A DNA stretch of 49,103 nt from Rhodospirillaceae bacterium. Lineage in GTDB: Bacteria; Pseudomonadota; Alphaproteobacteria; Rhodospirillales; Casp-alpha2. The stretch is from positions 1-49,103 of the forward strand of contig PALN01000016.1 in NCBI GenBank assembly GCA_002706405.1, read 5' to 3'. Position 1 is the first letter of the stretch. Every line of letters begins with the position of its first letter. Shown here in pieces: positions 6,736 through 16,115 of the stretch. A program made the position numbers and the translations under genes. The notes under the pieces are model-generated. The model saw only the letters and a list, made by a program, of their open reading frames with translations, ran no database searches and was not told the DNA's origin.

Positions 6736-7659
6736 ATGTCGAAGCCCGAAACCATCAGCCTCTACGAGTTCTTCCAGCAGTTTCCCGATGAGGAAGCCGC
6801 CAGGTTGTTCTTTGAGCAGAAGCGTTGGCCGAATGGCGTCGAATGCCCGCACTGCGGATCGCACGAAACCTCCGAATGCAAAGACCACAAGCCGATGCCG
6901 TATCGGTGCCGGTCGTGCCGCAAGCACTTCAGCGTCCGTGTCGGCACGGTGTTGGCCGAGTCCCGCCTTCCGCTGCACAAGTGGCTCATGGCGATCTACA
7001 TGATGACCACGGCCCGCAAGGGCATTCCCTCTACCCAGATGGCCCGCGAACTTGGGACCACCCAGAAAACGGCTTGGTTCCTCGCCCAGCGCATCCGTGA
7101 AACGTGGATGGCGTCGATCGGCGGCGGTGACATGGGGCCGACGGTTGAGGTTGATGAAACCTTCGTCGGTGGCCGCGAACGTAACAAGCATTCCAACAAG
7201 AAACTGCGGGCCGGTCGTGGTGCGGTTGGCAAACAGCCGGTTATCGGCATCATGGAACGTGGCGGCAGGGTTATTGCTGGCCCGATCCCGTCAACAGATG
7301 GCCCCACCCTGAAGGGTGTCATCCGATACCACGTGGCCCCCGGCTCGACGGTCTACACCGACAACCACGCGGGCTACCGTGGGATGCGCGGTTACAATCA
7401 CGCTTCGGTCAACCACGGCGTTGGCGAATACGTTCGCGAACAGGCCCACACTAACGGCATTGAGAGCTTCTGGTCGCTGCTAAAGCGCGGATATTACGGC
7501 ATCTACCACTACATGAGCGTGAAGCACCTGCATCGCTACGTGAATGAGTTTTCGTTCCGCCACAACACCGCCAAAGTTGATACCATTGACTTCATGGGCA
7601 TGACTGCCGCCCGCATGGTTGGTCTGCGTTTGACCTACAAGGAACTGACACATGGCTGA
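6736..7659 (+). CDS. IS1595 family transposase
   Basis: A 307-residue transposase. The N-terminal zinc ribbon has C37-x2-C40 and C58-x2-C61 (ECPHCGS, YRCRSCRKHF), followed by a helix-turn-helix (STQMARELGTTQKTAWFLAQRI). The catalytic core shows D140 (VEVDETFVGG), D209 (VYTDNHAGY) and the third segment TNGIESFWSLLKRGYYG with N240, E243 and K250, as expected for ISXO2/IS1595 enzymes. It appears intact. ATG 6736 is supported by AAGGAAG just upstream. Its stop overlaps the start of the next gene by 8 bp, so the passenger is translationally coupled. Confidence 0.95.
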   Translation: MSKPETISLYEFFQQFPDEEAARLFFEQKRWPNGVECPHCGSHETSECKDHKPMPYRCRSCRKHFSVRVGTVLAESRLPLHKWLMAIYMMTTARKGIPSTQMARELGTTQKTAWFLAQRIRETWMASIGGGDMGPTVEVDETFVGGRERNKHSNKKLRAGRGAVGKQPVIGIMERGGRVIAGPIPSTDGPTLKGVIRYHVAPGSTVYTDNHAGYRGMRGYNHASVNHGVGEYVREQAHTNGIESFWSLLKRGYYGIYHYMSVKHLHRYVNEFSFRHNTAKVDTIDFMGMTAARMVGLRLTYKELTHG

Positions 7660-8680
7660 GCCGCCGAAAGACATCGAACCGATTAACGCGCCGTTCGAAG
7701 ACGTTGTTGAAAACCTGATCCGCCCGGCACCCCCCAAGCGCAATAAAAACAAAGCGTTAGTGGCAAAATCCGGCGCCGAGGCGGCACCCCCCATGCAGTT
7801 GCGTCTGGACCTTGAAATACAGGTCGAGAAGGACGTCAACGGCATCGAAATGGGCGTCCTCGAAAACGGGCTTCCTTATCTGACGCAGCGCGGGCTAGCG
7901 ACGATGGCCGGCGCGGCACGTTCGACGATCTTCGAAATCACCCGCGAGTGGGCTGATGGTTACGACGATCCAATTGTACCCAATACGCGCCTCGGGTACT
8001 TCAAGGATTATCTGTTTCGGAACAGCTACACTGAACCGCAGCTTTACCTAGAAATCGAAAAAGACGGGTCGCCCTATTATGCGTACCCCGACATCGTATG
8101 CACGGCCGTCATTGAGTTCTTTGCGTTCGAGGCGCAAAGAACGAATGAAACGGCCCTGGCGAACTTTCGACGGTTGGCGAGTTATGGCCTCCAGAAGTTC
8201 ATCTACGAAGCCCTAGGCTACGTCCCCGAGGATAAATGGAAGTACTTCAACGACCGAGTTTCGATCCTGAAGGACAGCTCGCCCGACGGCTACTTCATCG
8301 TCTTCAATGAAATCACCGGCCTTGCCGTTGACCTGATAAACGCTGGCCTCACCGTCAACGACAAAACAATTCCAGATATCAGCGTCGGCATCCATTGGGG
8401 CAAGTTCTGGGAGCAAAACGACCTGTCCACGAAGTACGGCGAGCGGATCAAGTGGGATCACTATTACCCGACCTATTACCCGCAAGCGGCTAGCAATCCG
8501 CAGACCCCTTGGGCATACCCTGACGACGCGCTTCCGTTGTTTCGCCAGTGGTTCCGTCATCACTACCTGCCGACCAAGTTCCCCCCGTATATCCTGAAAA
8601 AAGCTAACGTCCTGGCTGGCGGGAACCGCGAGGCGGCGCAGATCGCCAATATGTACGAAGACCTGAAAAGGGTGCGCTAA
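7652..8680 (+). CDS. IS1595 passenger gene of unknown function, 342 residues
   Basis: Not recognised as a named family. Residues ~1-50 are Pro/Lys-rich and disordered. Residues ~70-100 (LPYLTQRGLATMAGAARSTI and on) look like a helix-turn-helix of the phage-type DNA-binding kind. The rest is a large Trp/Tyr-rich domain (KWKYFNDRVSILKD, SVGIHWGKFW, DHYYPTYYPQ, LFRQWFRHHYLP) without a metal-binding signature I could identify. It reminds me of phage P63C/antirepressor-like proteins, but that is a weak impression. Its start overlaps the transposase stop by 8 bp and the gene lies inside the element, so it is mobile cargo or a transposition accessory protein. Confidence 0.8.
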   Translation: MAEPPKDIEPINAPFEDVVENLIRPAPPKRNKNKALVAKSGAEAAPPMQLRLDLEIQVEKDVNGIEMGVLENGLPYLTQRGLATMAGAARSTIFEITREWADGYDDPIVPNTRLGYFKDYLFRNSYTEPQLYLEIEKDGSPYYAYPDIVCTAVIEFFAFEAQRTNETALANFRRLASYGLQKFIYEALGYVPEDKWKYFNDRVSILKDSSPDGYFIVFNEITGLAVDLINAGLTVNDKTIPDISVGIHWGKFWEQNDLSTKYGERIKWDHYYPTYYPQAASNPQTPWAYPDDALPLFRQWFRHHYLPTKFPPYILKKANVLAGGNREAAQIANMYEDLKRVR

Positions 8681-8938
8681 AGGATACCGCATTTTGTGAG
8701 CACAAAAACGGAACAGACGCTTGATTTTGTGTCGCGCCCGTGGAATCGTACCAAGTTGACTTGAAACGGAAAAGGCCGACAACTCCCCAGCCGTCGGCCT
8801 CCCGTTTCAGACCCCAAAGCAGTGTCGAGCCGCTAGGGTCAGAATCAAACTCACGCGTGATTTATCCCTCACGTCGGATTCCAAGTCAAGTAGCGGCTCT
8901 CCAACCGCGAGCGCGTCTCGCTACAGACGAGGTGCGAC
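8681..8938. other. Spacer between the two passenger genes
   Basis: Non-coding. It holds the bipartite stem-loop at 8762-8809 and ends with GAGGTG, the ribosome-binding site of the GIY-YIG-like gene. No clear promoter was seen. Confidence 0.4.
8762..8809. repeat. Bipartite stem-loop inside the IS1595-type element
   Basis: Two nested perfect arms: TGAAACGG (8762-8769) with CCGTTTCA (8802-8809), and AGGCCGAC (8773-8780) with GTCGGCCT (8793-8800), closing a 12-nt loop. There is no T-run, so it is not a simple intrinsic terminator. It may insulate or stabilise the transposase/passenger mRNA. Confidence 0.6.
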
Positions 8939-9316
8939 ATGACTTCACAGACCACTCTTACCGTTCTTGGCAAGTACGAGTATTTTGAACTGCCAAGCAT
9001 CCAATCGGCAGACATCAAGGATGAGCCGGGCAATTACCTGTTCGCAAAATTCCTTGGAGGCAACAACTGGCAGGTGATCTATGCCGGTTCTACCCCTGCT
9101 GGGGGAACGCTTCGTGGTCGACTACCGAACCACGAGCAGATTGAGGCGGCAAAGCGCCACGGTGCAACCCATGTCTTTGCTCACATCAATCACGATCACG
9201 CGGCAATGGTAGCCGAGGAAAAGGACGTGATTGAGAGCCTGAATCCGCCCCTAAATGTTCAGCACCGCACGCCACAACGCGGAGGTGCCGGTCTGCTCTC
9301 AGGAACGGGTTTCTAG
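8939..9316 (+). CDS. GIY-YIG-like nuclease, second IS1595 passenger
   Basis: A 125-residue small protein with a diverged GIY-YIG layout: GNY at residues 31-33, YAG at 48-50 (VIYAGST), Arg at about 59-61 (LRGRLPNH), Glu within EEKDVIESLNPPLN (about 93-99) and Asn 106. These are the positions of the catalytic Tyr/Arg/Glu/Asn set of the family, so nuclease activity is plausible though the signature is degenerate. ATG 8939 has GAGGTG about 6 bases upstream. It lies inside the element, 89 bp before its right end. It may help DNA processing during transposition or act as a homing-like or defence cargo enzyme; the role is unknown. Confidence 0.72.
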   Translation: MTSQTTLTVLGKYEYFELPSIQSADIKDEPGNYLFAKFLGGNNWQVIYAGSTPAGGTLRGRLPNHEQIEAAKRHGATHVFAHINHDHAAMVAEEKDVIESLNPPLNVQHRTPQRGGAGLLSGTGF

Positions 9317-9338
9317 GATCATGGTCCGTTTCATGTGT

Positions 9339-9362
9339 CCCGGGGCGGCTTATCGCCCCGGG
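9339..9362. terminator. GC-rich hairpin after the GIY-YIG-like gene
   Basis: Perfect 9-bp arms CCCGGGGCG (9339-9347) and CGCCCCGGG (9354-9362) around GCTTAT, 22 bp after the stop. There is no T-run, so it may be a pause or mRNA 3' protection element that blocks read-out towards the element end. Confidence 0.5.
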
Positions 9363-9382
9363 CGCAAACCCTGATACTAATT

Positions 9383-9405
9383 GGCTAGTCATGTATATAG
9401 GCCCC
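9383..9405 (-). repeat. Right terminal inverted repeat of the IS1595-type element
   Basis: On the minus strand it begins GGGGCCTATATA and ends ACTAGCC, matching 6648-6670 at 20 of 23 positions. Confidence 0.9.
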
Positions 9406-9413
9406 AAAAAAAG
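9406..9413. repeat. Right 8-bp target-site duplication
   Basis: AAAAAAAG, identical to 6640-6647. This copy remains joined to the tRNA-Ser terminator hairpin and supplies its T-run on the minus strand. Confidence 0.9.
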
Positions 9414-9435
9414 CCCCGGAAGGGGTGCTTGGGGC
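9406..9435 (-). terminator. Rho-independent terminator of tRNA-Ser
   Basis: Reading the minus strand, GCCCC...GGGGC (9435-9413), or alternatively CCCC-TTCC-GGGG (9425-9414), is followed by seven T (9412-9406). It starts three bases after the encoded CCA. The element inserted exactly at the end of its T-run, and the duplication left the run intact. Confidence 0.75.
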
Positions 9436-9438
9436 GAT

Positions 9439-9528
<90 letters not shown>

Positions 9529-9624
9529 TAAAGCCCTGAAAAATTGCGTCTTTTCAGAAGCCCGGCGGCGTCCGCCAAGACGCCGCCCGATATGTCGAAA
9601 CCATTCATGGTCCGGGAACGCCCC

Positions 9625-9652
9625 TTTATAGCCGCGAATTTTTCCCTGTCCA
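9625..9652 (-). promoter_or_regulatory. Candidate tRNA-Ser promoter
   Basis: On the minus strand, TGGACA (9652-9647), a 16-bp spacer, then TATAAA (9630-9625). Transcription would begin about 90 nt before the mature 5' end. Confidence 0.35.
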
Positions 9653-9775
9653 CTGGTTCGTCACTGGCGTCGGGATCGGCGGCCGCCAGGGGGCGTTGCC
9701 GGGCGCGTCGCCGGGCGTGCCGGCCGCCGCCGCCGGGGATGCCCGGAACGCCCGTGTTTCCGCGCGTTTCCGCCA

Positions 9776-9803
9776 TTGACTTATGGTGTTTCGCGGCTAT
9801 AGT
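9776..9803 (+). promoter_or_regulatory. Sigma-70 type promoter of rplU-rpmA
   Basis: TTGACT (9776-9781), a 16-bp spacer and TATAGT (9798-9803), followed by a leader of about 75 nt before the rplU ATG. Confidence 0.7.
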
Positions 9804-9883
9804 GCCGCCCTTCTGCCGATCCATAAGGGGCGGCGGAATTAAAATAACCAAACAAGATCAACAATTAATAGGGTTCTGAAACG

Positions 9884-10402
9884 ATGTACGCGGTTATCAA
9901 GACCGGCGGAAAGCAGTATCGAGTGACGTCCGGCGACGTCATTATCGTGGAAAAGCTGCTTGGTGAGCCGGGTGAAACGATTGAAGTTGGCCAGGTGATG
10001 ATGCTGGGCGAAGAGGGCAAGGCCCCCACGTTCGGCACCCCCGTGGTCGAAAAAGCGGCCGTGTTCGCCGAAGTGCTGGAACAGCAGAAGGGCGACAAGG
10101 TTCTCATCTTCAAGAAGAAGCGGCGCCACAACTACCGCCGCCTCAAGGGCCATCGGCAGTTCGAGACGGTGCTGCGCATCCTGGATGTGAGCGCCACCGG
10201 CACCAAGCCGGCATCGGCCAAGAAGGCGGCGCCGAAGAAGGCCGACGCCGAGCCCAAGACCGACGCCAAGGCTGACGCCAAGCCGGCGAAAAAGGAATCC
10301 AAGCCAGCCGCCAAGAAGGCTGACGCCAAGCCGGCCGCGAAGAAGCCCGCGGCCAAGAAGGCCCCCGCCAAGAAAGCCGCCCCCAAGAAGGGCGAGGAAT
10401 AA
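9884..10402 (+). CDS. rplU: 50S ribosomal protein L21 with long Lys/Ala tail
   Basis: A large-subunit protein that binds 23S rRNA. Residues 1-103 are a standard L21, starting MYAVIKTGGKQYRV and including the KVLIFKKKRRHNYRR rRNA-binding stretch. Residues ~104-172 are an added tail made almost only of Lys, Ala, Pro and Asp (repeats like KKADAKPAAK). L21 is normally about 103 residues, so the tail adds two-thirds. Such basic tails occur in several alphaproteobacteria and are presumably disordered and RNA-binding. rpmA follows 13 bp later, the universal pairing. Confidence 0.97.
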   Translation: MYAVIKTGGKQYRVTSGDVIIVEKLLGEPGETIEVGQVMMLGEEGKAPTFGTPVVEKAAVFAEVLEQQKGDKVLIFKKKRRHNYRRLKGHRQFETVLRILDVSATGTKPASAKKAAPKKADAEPKTDAKADAKPAKKESKPAAKKADAKPAAKKPAAKKAPAKKAAPKKGEE

Positions 10403-10415
10403 GGAGTAGTCACCG

Positions 10416-10673
10416 ATGGCACATAAGAAATCCGGTGGTAGTTCACGTAACGGCCGCGATTCGGAAGGTCGCCGCCTGGGATTGAAGAAGTCCGGCGGTC
10501 AGGCCGTCGAGGCCGGCAACATCATCGTGCGCCAGCGCGGCACCAAGTATCACCCCGGCGACAACGTCGGCATCGGCAAGGATCACACGATCTTCGCCAC
10601 GACCGAAGGCCGGGTGAAGTTCGCGACCAAGGCCAAGGGCCGCACCTACATTTCGGTGGAGCCGTCCGTCTGA
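10416..10673 (+). CDS. rpmA: 50S ribosomal protein L27
   Basis: 85 residues, the usual length. It starts [20 protein letters not shown]; this flexible N-terminus reaches the peptidyl-transferase centre. It also has the conserved [20 protein letters not shown] core. There is no N-terminal leader to be cleaved, unlike Firmicute L27. AAGGAG precedes the ATG. A terminator follows at 10707-10737, closing the rplU-rpmA operon. Confidence 0.98.
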   Translation: MAHKKSGGSSRNGRDSEGRRLGLKKSGGQAVEAGNIIVRQRGTKYHPGDNVGIGKDHTIFATTEGRVKFATKAKGRTYISVEPSV

Positions 10674-10706
10674 CGGATTGAACGGCCATTCGCGATTTGA
10701 AATGCG

Positions 10707-10737
10707 CGGGGGAATGGCCAGCCATTCCCCCGTTTTT
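10707..10737 (+). terminator. Rho-independent terminator of rplU-rpmA
   Basis: CGGGGGAATGGC pairs perfectly with GCCATTCCCCCG and is followed by five T after one G-containing turn (10733-10737). It lies 34 bp past rpmA and 31 bp before obg, so obg needs its own start or read-through. Confidence 0.85.
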
Positions 10738-10758
10738 CGTGCCCGCGGTAAGGTGTAG

Positions 10759-12953
<2,195 letters not shown>

Positions 12954-12994
12954 GGCCCCGCACCCCCCATATCGCGCGTGGTGAGGAGAAAACG

Positions 12995-14266
12995 ATGACG
13001 AGCAAGACCGAGAACATCCCCGAGATGATGGCCGAGATCGGCCGCCGCGCCCGCGCCGCCCAGGCGAAGCTGGCGACGGCGCCGCGTGCCGCCAAGGACA
13101 AGGCCTTGACCGAGGCCGCCGCCAGTCTGCGCCGGCGCCAGAACCACATCCTCTCGGAAAACGCCAAGGACATGACCTTCGGCGAGGACAAGGGGCTGAC
13201 CGGCTCGATGCTCGACCGCCTGCTGTTGAACGAGGACCGGGTCGAAGCCATGGCCAAGGGTCTGGAGGACATCGCCAAGCTGGATGACCCCGTCGGCACC
13301 ACCCTGGCCGAATGGGATCGCCCCAACGGCCTGCATATCGAGCGCAGGCGCGTGCCGCTGGGGGTTATCGGGGTGATCTACGAATCCCGGCCCAACGTGA
13401 CGGCGGACGCGGGCGGGCTGTGCCTGAAGGCGGGCAATGCTTCGATCCTGCGCGGCGGCTCGGAAAGCTTTCATTCCTCGACGGCGATCCTGGAAAGCCT
13501 GCGCGACGGCCTGAAGGCGGCCGACCTGCCCGAAGATGCGATCCAGACCGTGCCGACCCGCGACCGCGCGGCCGTCGGCGAAATGCTGCAGATGACCGAT
13601 TACATCGACGTCATCGTGCCGCGCGGCGGCAAGTCCCTGATCGAGCGGGTCATCAAGGAAAGCAAGGTGCCCCTGTTCCAGCACCTGGAAGGGCTGTGCC
13701 ATTCCTATGTCAACAAGGCCGCCGACCCGGCCATGGCGCGCGACGTGGTGGTCAACGCCAAGATGCGCCGCACGGGTATCTGCGGGGCGACGGAAAACAT
13801 CCTGGTCGACCGCGATGCGGCCGCCGCCCTGCTGCCGGGCATTCTCGACGGCCTGGTCCAGGCCGGCTGCGAGGTACGCGGCGACGCGGACGTGCAGCAG
13901 ATGGACGCCCGCGTGATCCCCGCCACGGACGACGACTGGGACACGGAATACCTCGACAGCATCGTCGCGGTGAAGCTGGTCGACGACATCGACGACGCTA
14001 TCCGCTTTATCGGCACCCATGGCTCCGACCATACCGACGCCATCATCACCGGCGACGCGGCGGCGGCGGAAAAGTTCATCAACGAGGTCGATAGCGCCAT
14101 CGTTCTGGTCAATGCCTCGACCCAGTTCGCCGACGGCGGCGAATTCGGCATGGGGGCGGAGATCGGCATTTCCACGGGCAAGCTGCACGCGCGCGGGCCG
14201 GTCGGCGTCGAACAACTGACCAGCTTCAAATATGTCGTCCGCGGCACGGGCCAGGTCCGGCCATAG
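12995..14266 (+). CDS. proA: Gamma-glutamyl phosphate reductase
   Basis: 423 residues, family length. It reduces gamma-glutamyl phosphate with NADPH to glutamate semialdehyde, directly using the labile product of ProB encoded next door. Recognisable segments are [20 protein letters not shown], the catalytic-cysteine region [16 protein letters not shown] and [31 protein letters not shown] lies 8 bases before ATG 12995. The gap from proB is 41 bp, so they are one operon. ProC, the last enzyme, lies far away at 44.0-44.9 kb. Confidence 0.98.
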   Translation: MTSKTENIPEMMAEIGRRARAAQAKLATAPRAAKDKALTEAAASLRRRQNHILSENAKDMTFGEDKGLTGSMLDRLLLNEDRVEAMAKGLEDIAKLDDPVGTTLAEWDRPNGLHIERRRVPLGVIGVIYESRPNVTADAGGLCLKAGNASILRGGSESFHSSTAILESLRDGLKAADLPEDAIQTVPTRDRAAVGEMLQMTDYIDVIVPRGGKSLIERVIKESKVPLFQHLEGLCHSYVNKAADPAMARDVVVNAKMRRTGICGATENILVDRDAAAALLPGILDGLVQAGCEVRGDADVQQMDARVIPATDDDWDTEYLDSIVAVKLVDDIDDAIRFIGTHGSDHTDAIITGDAAAAEKFINEVDSAIVLVNASTQFADGGEFGMGAEIGISTGKLHARGPVGVEQLTSFKYVVRGTGQVRP

Positions 14267-14312
14267 CGCCTTCGGGCATTTCCCTCACATCTGACCCCCA
14301 GGCGGGCACCCC

Positions 14313-14909
14313 TTGAAACGGCATTTTCGGCGCATCGGCATTCTGGGCGGGTCCTTCAACCCCGCCCATCAGGGCCACCGGCACATCAGCCTGCAGGCGC
14401 TGAAGCGGCTGCGGCTGGATGAGGTGTGGTGGCTGGTCTCGCCGCAGAACCCGTTGAAGCCGCAGGCCGGCATGGCGCCCTTCGATGCGCGAATCGAAAG
14501 TGCGCAAATCGTCGCCGACCATCCCCGGATCCGCGTCACCGACGTGGAAAAGGACCTGGGGACCACCTATACCGCGGAAACCTTGGCCAGATTGGTCAGG
14601 AGATTCTCAAATCACCGGTTTGTCTGGCTTATGGGCGCCGACAACCTGGCGCAGATTTCCCACTGGAATCGCTGGACGCAAATCTTTCAAACCGTGCCCG
14701 TTGCGGTTTTCGACCGTCCTTCCTATTCTCTAGAGGCGTTGTCGGGCAAGGCAGCGCGCCGGTTCCGCCGGGAACGCGTCAAGGAATCCCGGGCGGGTCG
14801 GCTGGCCGACATGCGTCCTCCGGCGTGGGTCTTCCTTCATACGCCCTTGAACGCGACCTCGGCCACGGCGCTCCGGGCGCGGGGTCTGTTCCGGCGTCCT
14901 GGCGGTTAA
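14313..14909 (+). CDS. nadD: Nicotinate-nucleotide adenylyltransferase
   Basis: 198 residues. It joins ATP and nicotinate mononucleotide to give deamido-NAD. The nucleotidyltransferase signature is GILGGSFNPAHQGHRHIS with the HxGH motif as HQGH. WLMGADNLAQISHW is the substrate-binding helix and ATSATALRARG the C-terminal ISSTxxR-like motif. The start codon is TTG at 14313, because the signature follows after only a few residues; no better ATG is available. rsfS follows 30 bp later, the usual nadD-rsfS-rlmH order. Confidence 0.95.
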   Translation: MKRHFRRIGILGGSFNPAHQGHRHISLQALKRLRLDEVWWLVSPQNPLKPQAGMAPFDARIESAQIVADHPRIRVTDVEKDLGTTYTAETLARLVRRFSNHRFVWLMGADNLAQISHWNRWTQIFQTVPVAVFDRPSYSLEALSGKAARRFRRERVKESRAGRLADMRPPAWVFLHTPLNATSATALRARGLFRRPGG

Positions 14910-14984
14910 CTAAGCCGCTGGCAAGATTGCCGACGGTTCGTGCAACGAACGAAAAGGAAAAAGGCCATACCAAAAGCGAAACCG

Positions 14985-15344
14985 ATGCCGCTCACCGGCG
15001 ATGACGTCTTGAAGCTGGTGACCGCATCCCTGGATGACGACAAGGCACTGGACCTGGCCGTCATCGACCTTCACGGCAAGACCGATATCGCGGACCACAT
15101 GGTCATTGCCAGCGGTACATCCGAGCGCCAAGTGGGCGCCATGGCCGACCACCTTCGGGAAAAACTCAAACAGAACGGGTTGAAGGGCATCAATGTCGAG
15201 GGCCTGACGCAATGCGATTGGGTGCTGATCGACGCCGGTGATGTCATCGTTCACCTGTTCCGTCCCGAAGTGCGGCAGTTCTACGGCCTGGAAAAGCTGT
15301 GGACCGGCGCGCCGGTTCACGACGCCTCCGCCGCGCCGGCCTGA
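14985..15344 (+). CDS. rsfS: Ribosomal silencing factor RsfS
   Basis: A protein that binds L14 and blocks subunit joining in starvation. The core is LDDDKALDLAVIDLHGKTDIADHMVIASGTSERQ in two blocks, then GLTQCDWVLIDAGDVIVHLF and FYGLEKLW, the conserved C-terminal pattern. ATG 14985 gives 119 residues and starts just before the first helix. An in-frame GTG at 14940 would add 15 basic residues but has no Shine-Dalgarno, whereas a purine run AAGGAAAAAGG lies about 20 bases before the ATG. Confidence 0.95.
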   Translation: MPLTGDDVLKLVTASLDDDKALDLAVIDLHGKTDIADHMVIASGTSERQVGAMADHLREKLKQNGLKGINVEGLTQCDWVLIDAGDVIVHLFRPEVRQFYGLEKLWTGAPVHDASAAPA

Positions 15345-15367
15345 AGTCAGGCTGACCGCTTCACACC

Positions 15368-15405
15368 CGGTCCCCCGGCATAACGCCGGCGGGATGTAGG
15401 GACCG
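15368..15405. repeat. Branched palindrome between rsfS and rlmH
   Basis: Outer arms CGGTCCC (15368-15374) and GGGACCG (15399-15405) enclose an inner hairpin CCGGC-ATAAC-GCCGG (15375-15389). There is no T-run. It may be an extragenic palindromic element or an mRNA structure; only this copy was seen. Confidence 0.4.
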
Positions 15406-15501
15406 ACGTATTCTCGACGGCAGCCGCTTTTTGTCCAAAGCTTGAAGCCTGCCTCCGGCAGGGCTGTTCGCGCCGTCGCCAAATCACGCTAATCTAGATC
15501 C

Positions 15502-15960
15502 ATGCGCATCACCATCATCGCCGTGGGCCGCCGCAAGCAAGGCCCCGAACAGGATTTGTTCGATCAGTACAAGGCACGCCTGCCCTGGCCGCTGGAGCTT
15601 AAGCTGGTCGAGGAAAAGAAGCCCCTTTCCGGCGACGCCCTGAAGGCGCGGGAAGCGGAATTGCTGCTGGCCGCAGCACCCGACGGCGCCACCCTGGTGG
15701 CGCTCGACGAACGGGGAACGTCCGATACCAGTCCCAAATTCGCTGAACGCTTAGGTGCCTGGCGGGACGACGGCGTGCGCGATCTGGTGTTCCTGATCGG
15801 CGGGGCTGACGGATTGGCGGCCGATCTGCGCAAGAAGGCGGGCTTCGTGATGGCCCTGGGCGCCCAGACCTGGCCGCACCAATTGGTCCCGGCGCTGCTC
15901 GCCGAACAGCTTTACCGGGGCCATGCGATCCTGACCGGGCACCCCTATCACCGGGTGTGA
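15502..15960 (+). CDS. rlmH: 23S rRNA (pseudouridine1915-N3)-methyltransferase
   Basis: 152 residues, a SPOUT methyltransferase acting on helix 69 of 23S rRNA. The N-terminus MRITIIAVGRRKQGPEQDLFDQY, taken in part, and the trefoil-knot SAM site (LVFLIGGADGL, then HQLVPALLAEQLYRGHAILTGHPYHR in two blocks) match the family, including the terminal HPYHR needed for catalysis. There is a 157-bp gap from rsfS. No strong Shine-Dalgarno is seen before ATG 15502. Confidence 0.96.
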   Translation: MRITIIAVGRRKQGPEQDLFDQYKARLPWPLELKLVEEKKPLSGDALKAREAELLLAAAPDGATLVALDERGTSDTSPKFAERLGAWRDDGVRDLVFLIGGADGLAADLRKKAGFVMALGAQTWPHQLVPALLAEQLYRGHAILTGHPYHRV

Positions 15961-16115
15961 GGCCCGTTTTCGCCCGAAGGCGACCGCGCCGCCAAGGCTA
16001 CCATCCGGCGCGATCCTCTGGTAAAAGACGGCCTGAGGATCGGCGCCGTTGACGGCAGACCGAAAACACCCCATTTCAGCACCCCGAATACCTGTTAAAT
16101 CGTAAGAAGAGCGCC

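Larger units (their letters stand above)
6648..9405 (+). mobile_element. Complete IS1595-family insertion element with two passenger genes
   Basis: A 2758-bp element. The ends are inverted repeats, 6648-6670 and 9383-9405, matching at 20 of 23 positions and both beginning GGGGCCTATATA and ending ACTAGCC. They are flanked by a perfect 8-bp duplication, AAAAAAAG. It carries a transposase (6736-7659), an unknown gene overlapping it (7652-8680) and a GIY-YIG-like gene (8939-9316). The identical target duplication and intact transposase indicate a fairly recent, probably still competent insertion. IS1595 relatives with passenger genes are known; I did not recognise this one as a named element. Confidence 0.92.
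9529..9883. other. Divergent promoter region of tRNA-Ser and rplU
   Basis: 355 bp without a credible gene. It holds a possible tRNA promoter reading left (9625-9652) and a good rplU promoter reading right (9776-9803). The part between, about 9660-9770, is very GC-rich and shows no further structure I can support. Confidence 0.5.

Noticed and set aside
10200..10400. Apparent tandem DNA repeats in the L21 tail, considered as a CRISPR-like or satellite array
   Set aside because: The similarity comes from repeated Lys/Ala codons inside an open frame, without constant spacers. No CRISPR array was seen anywhere in the window.
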